Assembly: GCA_964481485.1 (NCBI GenBank) | Contig: CAYZVM010000004.1 | Location: 1 to 64,000, forward strand | DNA length: 64,000 bases | Reading direction: 5' to 3' | Source of the DNA: M3007 sp964481485 | Lineage (GTDB): Bacteria; Bacteroidota; Bacteroidia; Chitinophagales; Saprospiraceae | In this document: piece by piece, positions 26,113-34,702 of the stretch | Layout: every line of letters starts with the position of its first letter | Position numbering within the stretch: position 1 is the stretch's first letter | Program-made: the position numbers and the translations under genes | The notes under the pieces: model-generated | Databases searched by the model: none | What the model saw: only the letters and a program-made list of their open reading frames with translations | Told to the model about the DNA's origin: nothing

Positions 26113-27891
26113 ATGTCCAGATATTTATACCATTTTTTGTACAGCAGAACGATATTCCGCCGTACATCTCCGACACGTTTACGAAACTTTGAAAGTTTCG
26201 TAAACGTCCGCCTCTTTCCCCTTTTTCCGCTGCTACTTTTTCCGTATCTCCTTTCTGCTCAATCTTCCGGCATCCCGCTGCACGCGCCAACTTACCACCT
26301 CCTCGACAGGTTGGAAATTCTGAGCGGCGTGGCAAGCCCGATTCACCCAGAACTCAAATTTTTTCCCCGACAGGATGCCGCAGACTACGCGCTCGCGCTG
26401 GATTCCCTGCGGGGCGAACTGACTTGGCGCGACCACGCCGATTTGCAGTATATTTTTGACGACAACAACGACTGCGTGGCCGATACCGGCCTCTGCCAGC
26501 GCAATCAAAAAGGGTTGTTCAAGGTGTTTTACAAAACACCCGCGAACTTTTTTGAGGTGAATACGAAGGATTTTAAGTTGCGGGCCAACCCAATATTCAA
26601 TTTCCACATTGGCCAACAAAAAGACGACCCGGAATTGATGTTCATGAACCAGCGCGGCCTCGAAGTGCGCGGCTCGGTGGACGACAAGTTGTTCTTTTAC
26701 ACCAACTTAGTGGAATCTCAAGTGCGTTTTGCCGACTATGTGACGGAGCGCGTGGAGGAATTTAAGGCGATTCCTTACGCCGGAAATTTCAAACGATACA
26801 ACCCGCGCGTGCTCGACGTGACCGATGCCTACGACTTCAATCAGGCGACGGCCTACCTTTCGTTCCAAGCCACCAAACACGTCGGGGTACAGTTGGGCCA
26901 CGGCAAACATTTCATCGGCAACGGCTACCGCTCCATGTTCCTTTCCGATGCCAACAATTATGCTTTTTACCTCAAACTGAACACCCGCGTTTGGAAATTT
27001 CACTACCAAAATCTGTTTCTGGAACTCAGCCCGATTGGTGCCAATGATTTCGGCAACAACATCCGCATCCCGAAAAAATATATCGCCGCGCACTATCTCA
27101 ACTATCGAATCACCCCAAAACTTTCCGTCGGATTGTTTGAGGCGACGGTGTTCAACCGGAGCCAACAGTTTGAATTGCAATATCTTAACCCGCTCATACT
27201 TTACCGAACGGTGGAAGGCATGATTGGCAGCCCCGATAATGTATTGGTGGGTTTTGATGCCCGCTGGAATTTCCTCGACCGCTTCCAATTGTACAGCCAA
27301 TTTTTGCTCGACGAGTTTCTATTTTCCGCCGTCGTGCAGCCCGAAGAAAAAGGTTGGTGGGGCAACAAACACAGTTTTCAGACGGGTGTGAAATACATCA
27401 ACGCCCTCGGCGTGGATCATCTTGACCTGCAAGTGGAGTATAATATGGTGCGGCCATACACCTACTCGCACGGCGATTCGCTCAATGCCTACACGCACTA
27501 CAACCAGCCTTTGGCGCATCCTTTGTTGTCCAATTTCAAGGAAGTCGTCTGCATAGCGCGGTATCAGCCCACGCCCCGACTCCACCTGACAGCGCGGTAC
27601 ATCCGTTCAAATCTCGGCGAAAATACTCCGACCGAAAACTGGGGCGCCAATCCGCTGCTCCCCAACGGCAACAGGGTGCAGGATTATGGCAATGAGACCG
27701 GGCAAGGTGTAGCGGCCACGATTGACATTTTTGGGCTTGATATTTCGTGGATGCTCTACCACAACCTGTACGTTGATTTGAAATATTTGCTGCGCAATAA
27801 AGACAGCGCCGACAATGCCCTCGATTTGAAAACCAACCTTTTTGGCCTCGGCCTGCGCATGAATATTTGGAATCAAAACCTTGATTTTTAA
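26113..27891 (+). CDS. Wzi/RemB-like outer membrane protein (capsule assembly or gliding)
   Basis: The 592-residue product has a signal peptide that is interrupted near the N-terminus: MSRYLYHFLYS, then about 20 basic and polar residues, then LFPLFPLLLFPYLLSAQ. The barrel includes ATKHVGVQLGHGKHFIGNGYRSMFLSDANNYAFYLKLNTRVWKF and ends LGLRMNIWNQNLDF, as in capsule assembly Wzi family and RemB proteins. Wzi anchors capsule to the outer membrane; RemB is needed for gliding in Flavobacterium. The extra residues come from a 33-bp palindrome (26175-26207), so the true start may be after it or the signal may be split. Confidence 0.8.
   Translation: MSRYLYHFLYSRTIFRRTSPTRLRNFESFVNVRLFPLFPLLLFPYLLSAQSSGIPLHAPTYHLLDRLEILSGVASPIHPELKFFPRQDAADYALALDSLRGELTWRDHADLQYIFDDNNDCVADTGLCQRNQKGLFKVFYKTPANFFEVNTKDFKLRANPIFNFHIGQQKDDPELMFMNQRGLEVRGSVDDKLFFYTNLVESQVRFADYVTERVEEFKAIPYAGNFKRYNPRVLDVTDAYDFNQATAYLSFQATKHVGVQLGHGKHFIGNGYRSMFLSDANNYAFYLKLNTRVWKFHYQNLFLELSPIGANDFGNNIRIPKKYIAAHYLNYRITPKLSVGLFEATVFNRSQQFELQYLNPLILYRTVEGMIGSPDNVLVGFDARWNFLDRFQLYSQFLLDEFLFSAVVQPEEKGWWGNKHSFQTGVKYINALGVDHLDLQVEYNMVRPYTYSHGDSLNAYTHYNQPLAHPLLSNFKEVVCIARYQPTPRLHLTARYIRSNLGENTPTENWGANPLLPNGNRVQDYGNETGQGVAATIDIFGLDISWMLYHNLYVDLKYLLRNKDSADNALDLKTNLFGLGLRMNIWNQNLDF
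26175..26207. repeat. 33-bp palindrome with one-base centre inside the Wzi-like gene start
   Basis: Arms ACGTTTACGAAACTTT (26175-26190) and its exact reverse complement (26192-26207) flank a single G. It is in frame in the N-terminal signal region. Its outer ACGTTTAC arms recur at 39037-39069 and a related TTTACGAAAC pair lies at 32910-32935. Confidence 0.85.
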
Positions 27892-27902
27892 AAACTTAAA
27901 TA

Positions 27903-28529
27903 ATGAACCAACAACCAGCAACCCGAAACCAGCAACCCGAAACCAGCAACCCGAAACCCTATTACGCCCACCCTACCGCCATCATTGACGAAGGCTGTGT
28001 CATCGGTGCAGGTTCCAAAATCTGGCATTTCTGCCATGTCATGCCCAATAGCGAAATGGGCGAAAAATGCATCCTCGGCCAAAACGTGATGGTGGCGCCC
28101 CGCGTGAAACTCGGCAACAATGTGAAGGTGCAAAACAACGTCTCCATTTACACTGGGGTCGTTTGCGAGGACGACACATTCCTCGGGCCAAGCATGGTGT
28201 TCACCAACGTCATCAACCCGCGCAGTTTTTTGGAGCGAAAAGAAGAATTCCGCGTCACGCTCGTCAAAAAAGGCGCGAGCATCGGGGCGAATGCCACGGT
28301 GATTTGCGGGGTCACATTGGGCGAATACTGCCTCATCGGCGCGGGTGCGGTGGTGACGAAAGACGTGCCCGATTTTGCCCTCGTGGTCGGAAATCCGGCC
28401 AAACATTTGGGCTGGGTGAGCCGACGGGGCATCCGGCTGCATTTCGGCGAAAACGCTGAGGCTGTTTGCTCGGAAAGCGGCGAGCGGTACAAATTGGAAA
28501 AAGGGCGGGTACTGTTGATGCCTGCGTGA
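27903..28529 (+). CDS. Left-handed beta-helix N-acetyltransferase (WlbB/WbpD-like)
   Basis: The 208-residue product has hexapeptide repeats (IDEGCVIGAGSKIWHFCHVMPNSEMGEKCILGQNVMVAPRVKLGNNVKVQNNVSIYTGV), the FTNVINPRSF signature of UDP-2-acetamido-3-amino-glucuronate acetyltransferases, and GAGAVVTKDVPDFALVVGNPAKHLGWVSRRG. It probably acetylates a 3-amino sugar nucleotide for a surface polysaccharide. The first 17 residues (MNQQPATRNQQPETSNP) are coded by three tandem 14-base repeats and are not family sequence; no other start exists before the first hexapeptide. Confidence 0.85.
   Translation: MNQQPATRNQQPETSNPKPYYAHPTAIIDEGCVIGAGSKIWHFCHVMPNSEMGEKCILGQNVMVAPRVKLGNNVKVQNNVSIYTGVVCEDDTFLGPSMVFTNVINPRSFLERKEEFRVTLVKKGASIGANATVICGVTLGEYCLIGAGAVVTKDVPDFALVVGNPAKHLGWVSRRGIRLHFGENAEAVCSESGERYKLEKGRVLLMPA
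27915..27958 (+). repeat. Three tandem 14-base repeats at the N-terminus of the acetyltransferase gene
   Basis: The unit CCAGCAACCCGAAA occurs at 27915-27928, 27929-27942 and 27943-27956 without mismatch. It equals two 7-base words (CAGCAAC, CCGAAAC). The start codon is 12 bases upstream. Confidence 0.9.
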
Positions 28530-28577
28530 AACTTTTTGAAATTCAGCCTTGTCTATCTGCATCAAATGCTCCATCTT

Positions 28578-29207
28578 ATGACAGGTCCAAACCCGAACAC
28601 TGCATTCCCGCTCGCCAACTATGAGCGACTTTGTTTCCTGAAAAACGTCGTCAAAAACCCCAACATCATTGTGGGCGACTTCACCTACTACGATGATTTT
28701 GAGGATGTTGCCAATTTTGAAAAAAACGTGAAGTACCTATTCGACTTCACGGGCGACAAACTTTTTATCGGAAAATTCTGCGCCATCGCTTCCAGCGTTA
28801 CCTTCCTCATGAACGGCGGCAACCATCTCGTGGACGCCGTCTCCACCTATCCTTTTGAAATTTTTGGCCACGGCTGGGAAGGCTCTATGGCGGGAAAAAC
28901 CTACCCCACAAAAGGCGACACCATCGTGGGCAACGATGTGTGGATTGGTTACAACTCGGTCATCATGCCGGGCGTGAAAATCGGCGACGGGGCCATCATC
29001 GGCTCCTGCTCGGTGGTGGCGAAAGACGTGGAACCTTACGCCATTGTCGGCGGCAACCCCGCCCGCGAAATCCGCAAAAGATTCTCCGAGGAACACATCC
29101 GGGCACTGCTGGAAACGAAATGGTGGGACTGGGATTTGGAAAAAATCACGCGCAATCTCCATCTATTGACCAGCAATGACGTGGCCGGCCTTTTGAGCGC
29201 AAGTTGA
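28578..29207 (+). CDS. Vat/CatB-type xenobiotic or sugar O-acetyltransferase
   Basis: The product (209 residues from ATG at 28578; an ATG at 28566 is possible) closely resembles Vat streptogramin acetyltransferases: MTGPNPNTAFPL, NIIVGDFTYYDDF, FTGDKLFIGKFCAIASSVTFLMNGGNHLVDAVSTYPFEIFGHGWE, IVGNDVWIGYNSVIMPGVKIGDGAIIG and NPAREIRKRFS. The catalytic His is in GGNH. Family members acetylate streptogramin A, chloramphenicol or, in chromosomal polysaccharide loci, sugars. Context beside WlbB-like and deacetylase genes favours a sugar substrate; this is inference. Confidence 0.85.
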   Translation: MTGPNPNTAFPLANYERLCFLKNVVKNPNIIVGDFTYYDDFEDVANFEKNVKYLFDFTGDKLFIGKFCAIASSVTFLMNGGNHLVDAVSTYPFEIFGHGWEGSMAGKTYPTKGDTIVGNDVWIGYNSVIMPGVKIGDGAIIGSCSVVAKDVEPYAIVGGNPAREIRKRFSEEHIRALLETKWWDWDLEKITRNLHLLTSNDVAGLLSAS

Positions 29208-29235
29208 TTTCGGCGAATTTCCTCAAATTTGCCCC

Positions 29236-29823
29236 ATGCCTTCCACCGTTTCTACCCGCCGAAAGAATGAAGGCGGGCAACCTTCATCTGCCATTAACCA
29301 CCTGCACGACACCGAGCCGCGCTGGTTTGCCGTGAACACCCGCTCAAAAAGCGAAAAATTCGCACAACGGATGCTCACCAAAAAAGGCATCCACGCTTGG
29401 CTGCCGCTGCAAAAACTCATGCGCCGCTATACCCGCAGCATCCGCTGGGTCGAAAAGCCGCTCATTAATTCTTATGTTTTTGTAAAAATCACGAAGGCGC
29501 AATATGTGGCCGTATTGGAAACAGAGAACGTGGCGGGCTTCGTGAAATTCAGCAAAAACCTGATAGCTATCCCCGAATCGGAAATAGATTTATTGAAAAG
29601 AATAACGCTCGAAGATGGGCTCGACGTGGAGGCCGTGCAGGGCAGTTTTGAAGCGGGCGACCCGGTGGAAATATCGGCGGGCAGCCTCGCTGGGCTGAAA
29701 GGCCGCATCGTGAAAGTGGAAGGCAAACGAAAATTCCAAGTGGAATTGAAATACCTGTTCCAAAGCCTTTTGATAACAGTGGATGCAGCGTTTTTGGAAA
29801 AGACGCGGTTGGCCATTGATTGA
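29236..29823 (+). CDS. UpxY-type transcription antiterminator (NusG paralogue)
   Basis: The 195-residue product has a NusG N-terminal domain (PRWFAVNTRSKSEKFAQRMLTKKGIHAWLPLQK, INSYVFVKIT) and a KOW domain (DPVEISAGSLAGLKGRIVKVEGKRKFQVEL). Such NusG paralogues in Bacteroidota drive transcription through long polysaccharide operons and are usually the first gene of the operon. Here it is the last plus-strand gene of the 21.9-29.8 kb run and is followed by a minus-strand gene, so it may act elsewhere or be a relic. Confidence 0.88.
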   Translation: MPSTVSTRRKNEGGQPSSAINHLHDTEPRWFAVNTRSKSEKFAQRMLTKKGIHAWLPLQKLMRRYTRSIRWVEKPLINSYVFVKITKAQYVAVLETENVAGFVKFSKNLIAIPESEIDLLKRITLEDGLDVEAVQGSFEAGDPVEISAGSLAGLKGRIVKVEGKRKFQVELKYLFQSLLITVDAAFLEKTRLAID

Positions 29824-29860
29824 TGCCGAACATTTTGAAAGCTCAGCAAACGCCATTCAT

Positions 29861-29904
29861 TTTTCTATCAAAACGATAGAAATTTTCTATAAAGCATAGA
29901 AAAT
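29861..29904. other. Two tandem AT-rich hairpins after the UpxY gene
   Basis: TTTCTATC-loop-GATAGAAA (29862-29882) is followed by ATTTTCTAT-loop-ATAGAAAAT (29882-29904). Each has an 8-9 bp perfect stem and an AAA-containing 5-base loop. They lie between convergent genes and may act as a terminator or be a further short repeat. Confidence 0.6.
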
Positions 29905-29939
29905 ACCACATCAGTAAATTGCTGAATTAGCGCATTGCC

Positions 29940-30410
29940 CTACCCTTTCATCGCCACCGTCAAGGCAAAATATTCATAACCGTTCACGCTCTGTTTGTCG
30001 AATGAGTAGCGGAACATTTTGCCTACCACTGTCTGCTTGCCGCCGCCGGTGCTGTGGCGCTCATCCACCGATTTTTTCAACGTGTCGAAACTGCGCTCGT
30101 TCAAGGTCAGGAATGTGATGTCGTTCACATTCGTGCGCCAATAAATGACCTGCTCGTAAATGGCAATGCCTTTGTCGGTAGTGTGCCAGCATTTGTAGTA
30201 TTTCCGGGTATTGGTGGCGCCGGTGCCAGACTCGTTGATAAGGTCAAAACCGAGGTCGAGAATTTTGGCCTCCTTGTCAACAGGGGCGGCTTTTTCGATG
30301 ACTTGGAGGGTGCTGAGTTCGATTTCGGAGCATTGGGCGGCGAGACGGCCGATGGGGGCGAGGAGGCTCGCCGTTAAAAAGGCACAGGCGGGCAAGAAGG
30401 CAAATTTCAT
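29940..30410 (-). CDS. Secreted protein of unknown function
   Basis: The 156-residue product starts with a signal peptide MKFAFLPACAFLTASLLAPIGRLAAQC. The mature part is small (about 130 residues) with a WHTTDKGIAIYEQVIYWRTN motif, KVMFRYSFD-like ending (MFRYSFDKQSVNGYEYFALTV) and no cysteine pairs beyond the first. I do not recognise a family. It stands alone, convergent with the UpxY gene. Confidence 0.65.
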   Translation of the reverse strand: MKFAFLPACAFLTASLLAPIGRLAAQCSEIELSTLQVIEKAAPVDKEAKILDLGFDLINESGTGATNTRKYYKCWHTTDKGIAIYEQVIYWRTNVNDITFLTLNERSFDTLKKSVDERHSTGGGKQTVVGKMFRYSFDKQSVNGYEYFALTVAMKG

Positions 30411-30569
30411 TGATTAGTTTTGAAAGATGAAGAACACTGAAAGTGGCTGCAAAGAAACTTGATATGAGAGAAAAAAATATCGTTTGAGAAGTTAAAGTCA
30501 TTACAACTGAAACAATTTGCCAAGTGAATTTTGCCGTACCTTACACGCAAGGCCTAATATGCTTTGAAC

Positions 30570-32900
30570 ATGAAAAACACCCGCCTCCTACTTTCCCTGC
30601 TCCTTTCACCCTTTCTTCTTTTCTCCCAAACGCAAACCATCTCTGGCCTCGTGCTAGACAAAGACTCCCGCCAGCCGCTCGTCGGCGCGACGGTGCAGGT
30701 GCTGAGCACAGAGCCCGCCATCGGCGCGGTGACAGATGCCGACGGCAAGTTTTCCCTGAAAAACGTCCCCGTCGGTCGCCAACAAATCCAATGCACCTAC
30801 TTCGGCTACGAACCCTGGCTGAGCGACCCGCTCATCGTCAACAGCGCGCGCGAAACCTATCTCTCCATTTTGCTCACAGAGGCAGTTTTGAAAACGCAGG
30901 AGGTCGTCGTCACCGCAAAACGCCGTGGCAATGAGCCGATTAATGAACTCGCCATGCTCAGCACCCGCTCTTTTTCGGCAGAAGAAACCCAACGCTATGC
31001 TGCCAGTGCCAACGACCCTGGCCGCATGGCGCAAGCCCTCCCCGGTGTGCAGCCCAGCCGCGACAGCCGCTCCGACATCGTGGTGCGCGGCAACTCCGGC
31101 ATCGGCCTGCTCTGGCGGCTCGAAGGTGTGGATATCCCCAATCCCAACCACTTCGCCCGGCGCGGCTCGTCGGGCGGCGGCATCACGATTTTTTCCGTCA
31201 GTATGCTCGCCAATTCCGATTTTAGCACCGGCGCGTTCCCGGCGGAATACGGCAATGCGTACAGCGGCGTGTTCGACATTCATTTCAGAAAAGGCAACCC
31301 CGACAAACGCGAATACACTTTCCGCGCCGGGATGCTCGGCCTCGATTTCAGCACGGAAGGCCCGTTCAAAAAAGGCAGCGATGCGACGTATTTGGTCAAC
31401 TACCGCTACTCCACGCTCGGCATTTTGAACAAAATGGGGCTGCATCTTGTGGGCGAGCGCATTGACAATACTTTTCAAGATTTGTCTTTCAACCTGTACC
31501 TGCCCACCAAAAACAAAAAACATCTTTTCACACTCTGGGGTATCGGCGGCCTCAGCCAAGAAACCGAAAACGCAGTGGAAAACGTGGCAGATTGGGACTC
31601 GTATTCAGACTATTACACCCGCGATTTCGATACGAACACGGGGGCAATCGGCGCCACACACACCGCCCTTATCAACGACGACGCTTATTTGAAATCGAGC
31701 ATCGTCGCCACCGGGCAAGACATAAATTGGCGCAACGATACGCTCGATTCGGAACGCCGCCCGTTCGCCGTCAACTCCGAGCGGTACAAAGAAGGCCGCT
31801 ATGTGTTGTCCTCTTTTTTGAGCAAAAAATTCAGCCCGCGCCTGTCGCTCAAAACGGGCTTTTTTCTCAATCACATTCCGTACAATTTTTTCCGCGAAAC
31901 CCTCGGCGACTCCACTTCTATCAATGCCAAAGGCAGCACCCAACTCATTCAGCCCTACGCCAATTTTCGTTTCCGTTTCGGCGAACGCTGGACTTTGACT
32001 ACCGGGCTGCACGCTATGTTTTTCACGCTCAACAACGATGTCAGCATGGAGCCGCGTTTGGCTTTGAAATATCAAATCGCTGAAAATCAATCCATCAGTC
32101 TCGCCAACGGCAACCACAGCCGGGCGCTGCCGCTCGGCAATTATTTCACCCGCATCAACGGGCGAGAAGTGAACCGCGAGGCGGGTTTCGTGAAAGCCGA
32201 GCACCTGATTTTGGGCTACGATTTGCTGGCGGGCAAATCGCTGCGTTTCCATGCGGAGGCATATTACCAGAAATTCCGCGACGTGCCAGTGGCGAAAAAT
32301 CCGGCGAGCAGTTGGAGTATCCTGAACACGATAGACGGTTTTGCAAAATACGAACTGGTGAACGAAGGCGAGGGGCAAAATATCGGCCTCGACCTGAGCG
32401 TGGAAAAATCGTTCGCCGGCGGTACATTCTTTATTGTCAGCACTTCCGTGTCGCGCTCGCGATACAAAGATGTGAACGGGCGCGAACACCCGACGGCTTT
32501 CGACAGCGGCATATCGGCCACATTCACGGGCGGCAAGGAGTGGGCTTTTCAAAATGCCTCGGTGTTGCAACTCGGCCTGCGCGTCATTTACAACGGCGGC
32601 CAGCGGCTCACGCCCTTGCTGCCCAGCCAGCCGGTCAATCGTTATTCACCCGATCCGATTTTGGACGAAAACCGCGCTTTTGAAGAGCGGGTGGAGGCGT
32701 ATTTCCGCCCCGATTTGCGCATTGCTTTTCGGAAAAACAACCCGCGCGCGGCTTGGTGGGTTGCACTTGACATTCAGAACATTATCAGCCGCCGCAACGT
32801 GGATCCAATCAACCGCAGCTACGACCCCGACCTCAACGAGTGGGTGTATCGCGAGCAGTCGGGGCTGACACCGGTATTGAGTTTTCAGATAGACCTATAA
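30570..32900 (+). CDS. TonB-dependent receptor with carboxypeptidase-like N-terminal domain
   Basis: The 776-residue product starts MKNTRLLLSLLLSPFLLFSQTQ (signal peptide). Residues 25-105 form a CarboxypepD_reg-like domain (ISGLVLDKDSRQPLVGATVQVL, GAVTDADGKFSLKNVPVGRQQIQCTYFGYEPW). The plug contains GRMAQALPGVQPSRDSRSDIVVRGNSGIGLLWRLEGVDIPNP and the barrel ends VLSFQIDL. Compared with the 19472 receptor it lacks a neighbouring DUF4249 or SusD gene. Substrate unknown. The 160 bases upstream hold no further gene. Confidence 0.92.
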   Translation: MKNTRLLLSLLLSPFLLFSQTQTISGLVLDKDSRQPLVGATVQVLSTEPAIGAVTDADGKFSLKNVPVGRQQIQCTYFGYEPWLSDPLIVNSARETYLSILLTEAVLKTQEVVVTAKRRGNEPINELAMLSTRSFSAEETQRYAASANDPGRMAQALPGVQPSRDSRSDIVVRGNSGIGLLWRLEGVDIPNPNHFARRGSSGGGITIFSVSMLANSDFSTGAFPAEYGNAYSGVFDIHFRKGNPDKREYTFRAGMLGLDFSTEGPFKKGSDATYLVNYRYSTLGILNKMGLHLVGERIDNTFQDLSFNLYLPTKNKKHLFTLWGIGGLSQETENAVENVADWDSYSDYYTRDFDTNTGAIGATHTALINDDAYLKSSIVATGQDINWRNDTLDSERRPFAVNSERYKEGRYVLSSFLSKKFSPRLSLKTGFFLNHIPYNFFRETLGDSTSINAKGSTQLIQPYANFRFRFGERWTLTTGLHAMFFTLNNDVSMEPRLALKYQIAENQSISLANGNHSRALPLGNYFTRINGREVNREAGFVKAEHLILGYDLLAGKSLRFHAEAYYQKFRDVPVAKNPASSWSILNTIDGFAKYELVNEGEGQNIGLDLSVEKSFAGGTFFIVSTSVSRSRYKDVNGREHPTAFDSGISATFTGGKEWAFQNASVLQLGLRVIYNGGQRLTPLLPSQPVNRYSPDPILDENRAFEERVEAYFRPDLRIAFRKNNPRAAWWVALDIQNIISRRNVDPINRSYDPDLNEWVYREQSGLTPVLSFQIDL

Positions 32901-32909
32901 CGTACTGGA

Positions 32910-32935
32910 TTTACGAAACACGGATGTTCCGTAAA
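32910..32935. repeat. Degenerate palindrome (TTTACGAAAC type)
   Basis: TTTACGAAAC (32910-32919) is the inverse of GTTCCGTAAA (32926-32935) with one mismatch, six bases apart. It lies 10 bases after the receptor stop and shares its core with the 26175 and 39037 elements. Confidence 0.6.
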
Positions 32936-32948
32936 CGCCGCGCCCTTT

Positions 32949-32956
32949 TATCTTTG
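32949..32956 (+). promoter_or_regulatory. -7 promoter element of the VF530-type gene
   Basis: TATCTTTG fits TAnnTTTG 18 bases before the start codon at 32974. The -33 element is weak (GTTCC near 32926). Confidence 0.5.
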
Positions 32957-32973
32957 CCCCAAAAACACCACCT

Positions 32974-33186
32974 ATGGAACAACCCAACAATCCCCTGCAT
33001 GGCAAAACGCTCCAAACGATATTGGAGGAATTGGTGGAAACCTACCGCTGGGAGGGTTTGGCCTTGTATATTGACATCAACTGTTTCAAGAACGACCCCA
33101 GCATCAAGTCCAGCTTGACTTTTTTGCGCAAAACGCCGTGGGCTCGAAAAAAGGTAGAAGAATTGTACCTGCGGACATTCAAATAA
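32974..33186 (+). CDS. VF530 family DNA-binding protein (DUF2132)
   Basis: The 70-residue product matches the VF530 family along its length: NNPLHGKTLQTILEELVETYRWEGLALYIDINCFKNDPSIKSSLTFLRKTPWARKKVEELYL. The family has a small helical fold; a structure from Vibrio showed a DNA-binding-like arrangement. Its cellular role is not established. Confidence 0.9.
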   Translation: MEQPNNPLHGKTLQTILEELVETYRWEGLALYIDINCFKNDPSIKSSLTFLRKTPWARKKVEELYLRTFK

Positions 33187-33275
33187 TCACTTTCCCACCC
33201 CACCAAGCACATCTGCTGCGGCCCATTTGGCAGGATGTGCCTACCTTCGGCGCTCAAAATCCAGCGCATTGTTTT

Positions 33276-33620
33276 ATGTCAAAATTTATCAACTTCATCG
33301 CCGGCGAAGCGCTCAACCTGTCCGTGGGGTACTTGGCCGGGCTGACGGCATCCACCCTGGTCTCCAAATTTTTTGTCAAAAAAGGATTGGTCAATCTCTG
33401 GGGGCTGGCCTCCAAACGGGAAGCGGTCAGGAAAGATGACTACGAATGGCTGATGTTCATTGCCTCTTATGCCATCGGCTTGTTCGTGATGGTGAGCGTG
33501 AACTATTTGATGCGAAAAATCAGAAAACCAACCGTGTCCGCACCCGGAAACCTCGGCCACCCAGCCTTGACTCGCCTCTCCACGAATATCCTGCCCTCTG
33601 AAAAAAACACCGCTTCTTAA
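33276..33620 (+). CDS. Small membrane protein of unknown function
   Basis: From ATG at 33276 the product (114 residues) has a first hydrophobic stretch at about 12-28 (LSVGYLAGLTASTLVSKFF) and a membrane helix at about 62-82 (LMFIASYAIGLFVMVSVNYLM), then a basic tail. No family recognised. The ORF upstream of this Met crosses the end of the VF530-type gene and is not credible. Confidence 0.6.
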   Translation: MSKFINFIAGEALNLSVGYLAGLTASTLVSKFFVKKGLVNLWGLASKREAVRKDDYEWLMFIASYAIGLFVMVSVNYLMRKIRKPTVSAPGNLGHPALTRLSTNILPSEKNTAS

Positions 33621-33656
33621 ACCAGCCTTAAAATACCATTAAAAGCCCTTAAAAAG
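33614..33656 (+). repeat. Decamer word array between the membrane protein and OmpA genes
   Basis: Words CTTAAACCAG, CCTTAAAATA, CCATTAAAAG and CCCTTAAAAA follow in 10-base steps. The first includes the stop codon of the upstream gene. Confidence 0.6.
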
Positions 33657-33743
33657 GTGCGCAAGTTCCAAAATAACAAGATTGAATCACGAGTTTTGCA
33701 TTCCAAACCGAACGTTTTTTTATCACTTCAATCAATACTTTCC

Positions 33744-34670
33744 ATGAGTAACACGACAAAATTCATCATTTTTCTGTGCATCGGACTGACGATGACATCC
33801 TGCGTGACCAAAAAGAAATTCACGTCGCTGCAATCAGAACTTGACACAGCCAACAAAGACTTGGGCAAATGCGGCGAAAGCCTAAATGCCGCCCTCGCCA
33901 AACTCTCCACTTGCGAAAAAGATAAAGATAACCTCAGAAGTGAACTCAGCAGCGCCCGCAGCGCACTCCAACTGCGCGAGGAGCAAATCCGTGATTTGCG
34001 GACACAAGTGGACGACTTCAAAGCGCAGCGCGACAAACAACTCGACCAAGTGGGCAACCTCACCGTGCTGTCGCAATCTGCCAACGAGAATATCAGAGAA
34101 ACGCTGTCCCAATTGGAACGCAAAGACAAATACATCCACCTCCTGCAAGCCGCCAAAACAAAAGCCGACTCCATCAATTTGGCATTGGCCGTCAACCTTA
34201 AAAGTGTGCTGAAAGACGGCCTTGAAGACGACGATGTGGAAGTGAAAGTGGACAAAACGGTGGTGTTCGTCAACCTGTCGGACAAAATGCTCTACCAAAG
34301 CGGCAGCGCCAATCTTACCTCTCGCGCCAACGAGGTATTGGGCAAAATCGCCACCATCATCGAATCCCGCCCCGACCTCGAAGTCATGGTGGAAGGCTAC
34401 ACCGACAACAAACCCATCAAAACAGCCTGCATAGAGGACAACTGGGACTTGAGCGTGAAACGCGCCACGTCGGTTGTGCGCGCATTGCAGATGAATTTCA
34501 AAATCAACCCCAACCGCTTGATTGCCGCTGGCCGGGGGGAATACAACACATTGGCTACCAACGACACCGAAGCCGGTCGCGCCATGAACCGCCGCACCCG
34601 TATTATCATCCTGCCAAAAATTGACCAGTTTTACGACTTGTTGAACCCGAACAACGTGCCGAACAAATAA
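33744..34670 (+). CDS. OmpA family peptidoglycan-binding lipoprotein
   Basis: The 308-residue product starts at MSNTTKFIIFLCIGLTMTSCVTKKKF, a lipoprotein signal with lipobox MTSC. Residues about 25-150 are a long coiled coil (SELDTANKDLGKCGESLNAALAKL, LREEQIRDLRTQVDDFKAQRD). The C-terminal OmpA domain includes LYQSGSANLTSRANEVLGKIA, VMVEGYTDNKPI, DLSVKRATSVVRALQ and AMNRRTRIIILPK, with the Asp and Arg that bind diaminopimelate. It should tie the outer membrane to peptidoglycan. Confidence 0.92.
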   Translation: MSNTTKFIIFLCIGLTMTSCVTKKKFTSLQSELDTANKDLGKCGESLNAALAKLSTCEKDKDNLRSELSSARSALQLREEQIRDLRTQVDDFKAQRDKQLDQVGNLTVLSQSANENIRETLSQLERKDKYIHLLQAAKTKADSINLALAVNLKSVLKDGLEDDDVEVKVDKTVVFVNLSDKMLYQSGSANLTSRANEVLGKIATIIESRPDLEVMVEGYTDNKPIKTACIEDNWDLSVKRATSVVRALQMNFKINPNRLIAAGRGEYNTLATNDTEAGRAMNRRTRIIILPKIDQFYDLLNPNNVPNK

Positions 34671-34702
34671 AGGCAATTTGAAGAACTATCGCCCAACCAA
34701 GT

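Noticed and set aside
27915..27958. Possible CRISPR-like repeats
   Set aside because: The 14-base units are directly abutting with no spacers; they are simple tandem repeats inside a coding region.
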